Part shown: one piece after another, positions 58,815 to 64,000 of the stretch
Layout of the letters: the number at the start of each line of letters is the position of its first letter
Numbering within the stretch: position 1 is the first letter of the stretch
Source: Microbispora bryophytorum
GTDB lineage: Bacteria; Actinomycetota; Actinomycetes; Streptosporangiales; Streptosporangiaceae
Reading direction: 5' to 3'
DNA length: 64,000 nt
Assembly (NCBI RefSeq): GCF_006874465.1
Contig: NZ_VIRL01000001.1
Location: 372,001 to 436,000, forward strand
Made by a program: the position numbers and the translations under genes
The notes under the pieces: model-generated
Seen by the model: the letters and a program-made list of their open reading frames with translations, nothing else
Databases searched by the model: none
What the model was told of the DNA's origin: nothing

Positions 58815-61800
58815 ATGTACGAGTATCTCGACGCTGTCGTGGCGCGAGCCGCCGTCTGGCCGGCGCACCGCACGCCCGGCTCATGGCCAGACATGAATGG
58901 AAAAGCAGCCGGACCAGAGTCCTGGCGGCAGTGGTTGCGAGAGACCATGCGGATGCCCGGCTTCCTGGCCGCGTTGGAGCAGGCCAGCCCCGTTCTGACG
59001 CACCGAGTGACCGAGATCTGTGAGGGGCGGGACGTCTCTGAGCCTGCCATGCGCCGGGCGGTGCTCTCGGTTATGCGCTACCTGCTTCGTGCCTCAGGAC
59101 GTGCGACGCCGTTCGGCCTGTTCGCCGGTATCGCCCCGGCTCGCATCGCCGCCTTACCCATGGCCCACGTCGGTGGCGCCCATCGCGCCGTAACCAGGGT
59201 CGACGCCACGTGGCTGGCGGGTGTCGTCGAGCGCCTGGAGGCCGAACCGGCGCTGCGACCGCATGTGAAGGTGATGGCCAACAATCTCGTGTCCGAGCGT
59301 GACGGCCAGCTGGTGTTGGAGCACCGTCCCGCCGAGGCGACTCGCGACCAGCCGACCCACGTGAGCGTACGCGCCACCGCGCCGATCCGGACGGCTATGA
59401 GCCTGTCCCGCAGCCCGATCCGGCTGGGGGAGCTGGCGGAGAAGCTTGTGGCTGACTTCCCGGGCGTCCCTGCCACTGTCGTGGACCGCCTGCTGGCGGA
59501 CCTGGTGGCACAACGCCTGCTCGTCACCAACTTGCGCCCCCCGATGACCGCAGCCGATCCCCTCGGCCATCTCCTGTCTGAACTCGAGGAGATGGCAGCC
59601 GGAGAGCTCGCTGAGGTGGCCGAGACTGTCGGGCGTCTACGCCAGCTCGCTCCGGAATTGGCCCAGCACGACGATGCTCCCACCTCAGCGATAGCGCGCA
59701 GCCATCGCTCGCGCCTTGCCGCCGACATGGCCGCCGTCTCCTCTGTAACGGGGTCCGCACTCGGCGTCGATCTGCGGATGGACCTGGACCTTGCGGTGCC
59801 GCAGTCGATGGCCGCCGAGGCGGCGAAGGCCGCCGGCGTGCTCGTACGGCTCGCCCGTCGCCCAGACCTCGGCCCCGGCTGGGTCGCCTGGCATGGCCGT
59901 TTCCTGGAGCGCTACGGGCCGCGGGCCCTGGTCCCCGTCCTCGACGCCGTCGATCCGGATATCGGACTCGGATACCCGGCCGGCTACCTGGGCGCACCGT
60001 CGCCGCCTTCGGCCGCGCTGTCCGGGCGGGACGTGAAGCTGCTGACGCTGGCGCAGAAGGCCGCGCTGTGCGGCCAACACGAGATCCTGCTGGATGAGTC
60101 GACGGTGGCAGATCTGGAGGTCGCAGGTTCTGAGGGGCCCATTCAGCCCACTACCGAACTAACCGTTCGCGTCCACACTCCAAGCGTTCGCTCCCTGAGC
60201 GAAGGCGAGTTCACCCTCGCGATCATCGGTGTGTCGCGTACGGCCGGCACCACGACCGGGCGATTCCTGCACCTGTTCGACGACGAGGAACGCGCGCGGA
60301 TGTGCGCGCTCTATACGGAGTTGCCCACCGCGGTCCGCGGCGCGCTCAGAGCGCAGATCTCTTCTCCCGCTCTACACATAGAGACAGAGAACGTCGCCCG
60401 CGCCCCTCGCGTAGCGACACATCTGCTCCCTCTGGGCGAGTACCACGACGACCGCGAAGGGCTCATAGCGCTGGAGGACCTCGCCCTCACCGCGGACATC
60501 CACCGTCTCTACCTTGTCTCTCGCTGTCAGCGTCGCCCGGTGGAACCTTTCGTGCTGAACGCGGTGGAGCCGGTCAAGCGCACTCATCCGCTGGTCCGGT
60601 TCCTGACCGAGGTCACGAACGCGCTCAGTGTTCCGTGCGTCTCGTTCGACTGGGGAGCCGCCACCGGCCTGCCGTTCCTCCCAGCGCTGCGCTACGGACG
60701 TACGGTCCTGTCCCCCGCCCGCTGGTTGCTCACCGCCGCCGACCTGCGCGAAGGGCGGGACTGGGAGACGGCTCTGAAGGTCTGGCGATCCGAGGTCGGC
60801 CTGCCGCAGAGGGTTTACCTCGGCGATGGCGATCAACGCCTCAGCCTGGACCTGTCCGAACCCGCCCACCGGTCACTGCTGCGCGCCCAACTGGAGCGAA
60901 CCGGCACCGCGGTGCTACGAGCCAGCCCCCACCCGGACGCGGCGGGATGGATCGGCAGTCATGTGCACGAGATCGTCGTGCCATTGGTCTCCGTTCGGAA
61001 GCCCGCGAGGACGCCGGAATGGCTCGGCAGAGCAGAAGTCGTCACTCGCGACCACGGCCACCTTCCTGGCTACGAGGGACGCCTCTATCTCAAGCTGTAC
61101 GGTCACCCGGACCGGCAAGCCAGAATCCTCATCCACCACTTGCCGCGCTTGCTCGAAGAGCTGGGTGACCAGGCCCAATGGTGGTTCCTGCGCTACCAGG
61201 ACCCGGAAAAGCACCTGCGCCTGCGGCTGACGGTGCCCGCCGACAGCTTCGCGCTTGTAGGCGACTGGACTCGTACGCTTCGCCGCGCCGGGCTGATCGC
61301 GCGCGTGCAGTGGGACACCGACTTCCCCGAGACGGCCCGCTTTGGCGGCCAAGCGGCACTGGCAGCGGCCGAGACGTACTTCGCCGCGGACTCGGCCGCG
61401 GCCCTCGCGCAACTGAGCGCCAGCGCCGAGAGAGGCGACCCCGACGTACGCGCTCTGACCGCGGCGAGCATGTTCGACATCGTCACCGCAATGATCGGCG
61501 ACACTGCCGAGTCGCTGCGCTGGCTGATCGAACACGCCGCGGCTGAGCCCTCTGCCCCGCCCCGCGCGCTCTACGACCAGGCCCTCGCGCTGGCCAACCC
61601 ACAGGATCACCGGGGCCTGGCCGCTCAGCCCGGAGGCGTACAGGTCGTCTCCTGCTGGTCTCGGCGGCGGCAAGCGCTGGCCGCCTACCGGTGCGCACTC
61701 GAGGAAACCGGGACGAGCCCAACGGCCGTTCTGCTGCCCGAGCTTCTGCATCTGCACCACGTCCGCATGGCCGGGACCTCCCTGCAGGACGAGCGCGTCT

Positions 61801-61862
61801 GCCTACATCTGGCCCGTGCCGCAGCCCTGAGTTGGACAGCCCGAGCAAGGAGACGATCATGA
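58815..61862 (+). CDS. lanB: Class I lanthipeptide dehydratase (LanB, full length)
   Basis: 1015-residue LanB. The N-terminal glutamylation domain (Lant_dehydr_N) is recognised by R-A-S-G-R-A-T-P-F-G-L-F-A-G near 95-108 and F-D-W-G-A-A-T-G-L-P-F-L near 612. The C-terminal SpaB_C elimination domain spans ~745-990, including L-Y-L-K-L-Y-G near 757 and W-W-F-L-R-Y-Q-D-P-E-K-H-L-R-L-R. It uses glutamyl-tRNA to dehydrate Ser/Thr of the precursor. Having both domains it should be self-sufficient, yet a separate SpaB_C-like gene follows at 63113. GGGAG precedes ATG 58815. Confidence 0.93.
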   Translation: MYEYLDAVVARAAVWPAHRTPGSWPDMNGKAAGPESWRQWLRETMRMPGFLAALEQASPVLTHRVTEICEGRDVSEPAMRRAVLSVMRYLLRASGRATPFGLFAGIAPARIAALPMAHVGGAHRAVTRVDATWLAGVVERLEAEPALRPHVKVMANNLVSERDGQLVLEHRPAEATRDQPTHVSVRATAPIRTAMSLSRSPIRLGELAEKLVADFPGVPATVVDRLLADLVAQRLLVTNLRPPMTAADPLGHLLSELEEMAAGELAEVAETVGRLRQLAPELAQHDDAPTSAIARSHRSRLAADMAAVSSVTGSALGVDLRMDLDLAVPQSMAAEAAKAAGVLVRLARRPDLGPGWVAWHGRFLERYGPRALVPVLDAVDPDIGLGYPAGYLGAPSPPSAALSGRDVKLLTLAQKAALCGQHEILLDESTVADLEVAGSEGPIQPTTELTVRVHTPSVRSLSEGEFTLAIIGVSRTAGTTTGRFLHLFDDEERARMCALYTELPTAVRGALRAQISSPALHIETENVARAPRVATHLLPLGEYHDDREGLIALEDLALTADIHRLYLVSRCQRRPVEPFVLNAVEPVKRTHPLVRFLTEVTNALSVPCVSFDWGAATGLPFLPALRYGRTVLSPARWLLTAADLREGRDWETALKVWRSEVGLPQRVYLGDGDQRLSLDLSEPAHRSLLRAQLERTGTAVLRASPHPDAAGWIGSHVHEIVVPLVSVRKPARTPEWLGRAEVVTRDHGHLPGYEGRLYLKLYGHPDRQARILIHHLPRLLEELGDQAQWWFLRYQDPEKHLRLRLTVPADSFALVGDWTRTLRRAGLIARVQWDTDFPETARFGGQAALAAAETYFAADSAAALAQLSASAERGDPDVRALTAASMFDIVTAMIGDTAESLRWLIEHAAAEPSAPPRALYDQALALANPQDHRGLAAQPGGVQVVSCWSRRRQALAAYRCALEETGTSPTAVLLPELLHLHHVRMAGTSLQDERVCLHLARAAALSWTARARRRS

Positions 61863-63094
61863 TTGGAACCCACTCCGACGTTATGGCCGTGGGCGAGGCC
61901 GTAGCCGACGCGCTGTCGGACCCGGGGAACGTGTGGACCGCTTCCTCTCCGATCGGAGGGCGGGCGTGGCCGCAGTCGCTGGCCGGTGGCGCGGCGGGCA
62001 TCGCCCTGCTGCACATCGAACGCGCTCGTTCCGGCCTCGGCGATTGGAGCACTGCCCACGCCTGGCTGTCGGTGGCCGCCTCCCAAGAGCTGACCGCGGC
62101 GGCCAACGCGGGCCTGTTCTTCGGCGCCCCAGCCCTCGCCTTCGTCACTCACGCAGCCGCCGGCTCGTCGGGCAGATACCGCCGGGCACTGACCACCCTG
62201 GACGAGGCGGTCATCACCATCACCCGTACGCGCCTGGCGGCGGCGCACGCACGCACCGACCGAGGCGACCAGCCCGTGATGAAGGAGTTCGACCTGATCC
62301 GCGGACTGGCCGGTCTGGGCGCCTACCACCTGCGACGCCACCCGGACCACCCGATCACCCAGGACGTACTGTCCTACCTGGTGCGTCTGACCGAACCGCT
62401 GCCCTCGAGGACTGAGCTTCCGCCATGGTGGACGAACGTCGCGCCCAACGGTAAGCCGAACCCGGAATACCCGCAAGGGCACGGGAACTTCGGCCTGTCC
62501 CACGGCATCGGCTCGGTCCTGGCCCTACTGTCGCTGGCCGTACTGCGCAACGTGCCCGTCGCGGCGATGACCGACGCGATCGAGCGGATCTGCGCGTGGA
62601 CGGATCTCTGGCGACAGCAAGACGATGCGGGACCGTGGTGGCCCGGCTTCATCACCATCGACCAGATCCGCGAGCAGCACATTCAGCCGTCGCTGCGCCC
62701 CCGGCCCTCGTGGTGCTACGGGATCGCCGGTACCGCCCGCGCGCAGCAACTGGCCGGCATGGCGCTCGGAGACACCACGCGGCAGCAGACCGCGGAGGAC
62801 GCGATGCTCGCCGCCATGCGTGATCCTGCACAACTCGATCTGCTCCCCGAGATCGGGCTCTGTCACGGGAAGGCCGGGCTACTTCAAGCCGCCTGGCGAA
62901 TGGCCGCCGACGCCCTCACCCCACACATCGCTGCCGAACTCCCCCGCCTGGCAACCCAGCTCGCCGCTCAGTTGAGCCGTCCGCTGTCCGACCCCGAACT
63001 CCTCGATGGGGCCGCGGGGGCCGCACTCGCCCTGCAGACCGTCGGCTCCGACGCCGTCGCGTCGGACTGGGACGCCTTCCTCTTGCTGGCCTGA
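61859..63094 (+). CDS. lanC: Lanthipeptide cyclase (LanC)
   Basis: 411 residues with the LanC zinc site: W-C-Y-G near 286 and L-C-H-G-K-A-G near 335 give the Cys, Cys, His ligands, with G-L-S-H-G-I-G near 210 as the third conserved block. It adds Cys thiols to dehydrated residues to form lanthionine rings. ATGA overlap with lanB. Length is normal. All zinc ligands are present, so activity is expected. Confidence 0.92.
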   Translation: MIGTHSDVMAVGEAVADALSDPGNVWTASSPIGGRAWPQSLAGGAAGIALLHIERARSGLGDWSTAHAWLSVAASQELTAAANAGLFFGAPALAFVTHAAAGSSGRYRRALTTLDEAVITITRTRLAAAHARTDRGDQPVMKEFDLIRGLAGLGAYHLRRHPDHPITQDVLSYLVRLTEPLPSRTELPPWWTNVAPNGKPNPEYPQGHGNFGLSHGIGSVLALLSLAVLRNVPVAAMTDAIERICAWTDLWRQQDDAGPWWPGFITIDQIREQHIQPSLRPRPSWCYGIAGTARAQQLAGMALGDTTRQQTAEDAMLAAMRDPAQLDLLPEIGLCHGKAGLLQAAWRMAADALTPHIAAELPRLATQLAAQLSRPLSDPELLDGAAGAALALQTVGSDAVASDWDAFLLLA

Positions 63095-63112
63095 ACACAG
63101 GAGCTGACCCCG

Positions 63113-63940
63113 ATGGACCTCTGCCCATGGCGTCAGGTCAACGTCGCCTTTCCAGACTGGGCCACAGCCGAGCAGACCGCCGTGTCCCACCTCGGTCCCT
63201 TGATGACCGAGGCGGAGACCGAAGGGCTAATCACCGCCTGGTTCTTCATCCGCAAAGCACCCTGTTGGCGCGTGCGCTACCTACCCGGCCGTGACGCTGC
63301 TCAGGCCGATGCCCACCTGCGTCGTCGTCTTGAGGACCTCAAGAGCAAGCGGCACATCGACGACGTCAGGCACCTCGTCTACGAACCGGAAACCCACGCC
63401 TTCGGCGGTCCAGAGGCCATGCAGGTCGCCCACGAGCTGTTTCATCGCGACAGCCGCCACGTACTGGCTCGCGCCGCCCACCCCTCCCCCGCACTCGGAC
63501 GTCGGGAGACGGCGATTCTGCTGTCCGCCGTGCTGATGCGCGCCGCTGGCCTCGACTGGTACGAGCAGGGCGACGTCTGGGCCAAGGTCGCCGAGCACCG
63601 GCCCGGCAAGGCGTCCTGGCCGCCAGAGCGCAAGGCCGAACTGTCCCAGGCCATGCACCGCTTACTGACCGCGGACGTGCAAGCTATGTGTGACGCCGAG
63701 GACGCTCCGCTGGCCGCCTACCGCCTGTGGGTGACCGCCTTCGAGGAAGCCGGGCAAGCCCTGGCCGACCTCGCCGCTCAGGGCCGGCTGCTGCGCGGCC
63801 TCCGCGCTGTCCTCGCCCACCATGTGATCTTCCATGCGAACCGGGCGGGACTAACGAGCAGCGATCAATCCGCTATCGCCGCGCTCGCGATCCACACGGT
63901 GTTCAACAGGTTCTCCCGAGACGGGGATAGGCACGGATGA
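63113..63940 (+). CDS. Stand-alone SpaB_C-type (thiopeptide-type bacteriocin) protein
   Basis: 275 residues of the TIGR03891/SpaB_C family: W-R-Q-V-N-V-A-F-P near 6, W-F-F-I-R-K-A-P-C-W-R-V-R-Y near 43, then Y-E-P-E-T-H-A-F-G-G-P-E-A-M near 90. In split dehydratases this module removes glutamate from glutamylated Ser/Thr. Here lanB already has such a domain, so this copy may act on another substrate, assist it, or serve a different step. It follows lanC by 18 nt and overlaps the next gene as ATGA. Confidence 0.88.
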   Translation: MDLCPWRQVNVAFPDWATAEQTAVSHLGPLMTEAETEGLITAWFFIRKAPCWRVRYLPGRDAAQADAHLRRRLEDLKSKRHIDDVRHLVYEPETHAFGGPEAMQVAHELFHRDSRHVLARAAHPSPALGRRETAILLSAVLMRAAGLDWYEQGDVWAKVAEHRPGKASWPPERKAELSQAMHRLLTADVQAMCDAEDAPLAAYRLWVTAFEEAGQALADLAAQGRLLRGLRAVLAHHVIFHANRAGLTSSDQSAIAALAIHTVFNRFSRDGDRHG

Positions 63941-64000
63941 ATCAGACAGAGACCTTCGCGCGGTTTCCGCTCGTCGCCCGGCCCCGCCCGGCCTGCGCCC
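63937..64000 (+). CDS. Start of a further operon gene, cut by the window edge
   Basis: ATG 63937 overlaps the previous stop as ATGA and the frame stays open to the end, giving 21 codons (M-N-Q-T-E-T-F-A-R-F-P-L-V-A-R). Too short to assign. Translational coupling suggests another lanthipeptide biosynthesis or export gene. Confidence 0.6.
   Translation, partial: MNQTETFARFPLVARPRPACA

Noticed and set aside
1..64000. Second copy of the tRNA-Pro 3' end as attachment site
   Set aside because: I looked for the T-arm/acceptor sequence elsewhere and found none, so the other attachment end is not in the window.

Overview
The window is high-GC actinobacterial DNA. Third codon positions are nearly all G or C, GTG and TTG starts are common, and several families present (replication-relaxation protein, DUF4192, LysM-BTAD protein, FxLD lanthipeptide) are typical of Streptosporangiales and Streptomycetales. 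The order Streptosporangiales is my inference; no rRNA or housekeeping marker fixes it. Apart from a metallophosphoesterase and a tRNA-Pro(CGG) gene at the left edge, nearly everything looks like accessory DNA. It is probably a large integrative conjugative element or island that entered at the 3' end of the tRNA gene. No integrase, relaxase or second attachment copy was seen, so the far end should lie outside the window.

Layout. 0-1.2 kb: chromosomal-looking phosphoesterase, tRNA-Pro and a strong terminator. 1.8-6 kb: a lone OLD-type ATPase-TOPRIM nuclease (probable phage defence), convergent with a small HTH protein, a beta-class DNA methyltransferase and a XF1762-like acetyltransferase. 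6-16.5 kb: a tightly overlapping plus-strand type IV secretion/conjugation operon (VirB2-like pilin, VirB6/TrbL-like, PrgI/VirB3-like, VirB4, VirD4-like coupling protein, replication-relaxation protein, lysozyme-NlpC/P60 hydrolase), preceded by a cluster of CTCAGA sites. 16.5-24.1 kb: a module that appears inserted next to that operon. It holds a sigma-70 factor divergent from drmA-drmB-SF1 helicase, i.e. the DISARM core pair without DrmC or a local methyltransferase. A decayed second copy of the NlpC/P60 3' end lies just beyond it.

24.3-31 kb: prepilin peptidase, then a minus-strand trio of secreted or membrane proteins with PQQ-like beta-propellers. 31-39 kb: minus-strand plasmid/ICE-type genes (DUF932, DUF4192, a degenerate frameshifted ComM/YifB-like gene, several unknowns). 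The two operons here share a 39-bp upstream element, once at 33.0 kb and three times in a 196-201 bp tandem repeat array at 37.3-37.8 kb. 39.4-41.1 kb: an IS1380-family insertion sequence. 41-43 kb: small regulators. 43-52.9 kb: a complete minus-strand Tad (Flp-type) pilus operon ending in a LysM-BTAD membrane protein; the prepilin peptidase at 24.4 kb probably serves it.

53-64 kb: a class I FxLD-type lanthipeptide cluster: regulator, aminoglycoside-phosphotransferase-like kinase, three small unknown genes, an isoaspartyl-type methyltransferase, a 58-residue precursor, LanB dehydratase, LanC cyclase and a stand-alone SpaB_C-type protein. It runs off the right edge. The regulator's promoter and first codons occur again as an inverted, decayed copy beyond the kinase gene.

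Main candidates for something undescribed: the sigma factor-DrmA-DrmB-SF1 helicase module, the shared 39-bp element with its tandem array, and the precursor with a Trp-Asp-Leu-Asp leader motif and four evenly spaced cysteines.
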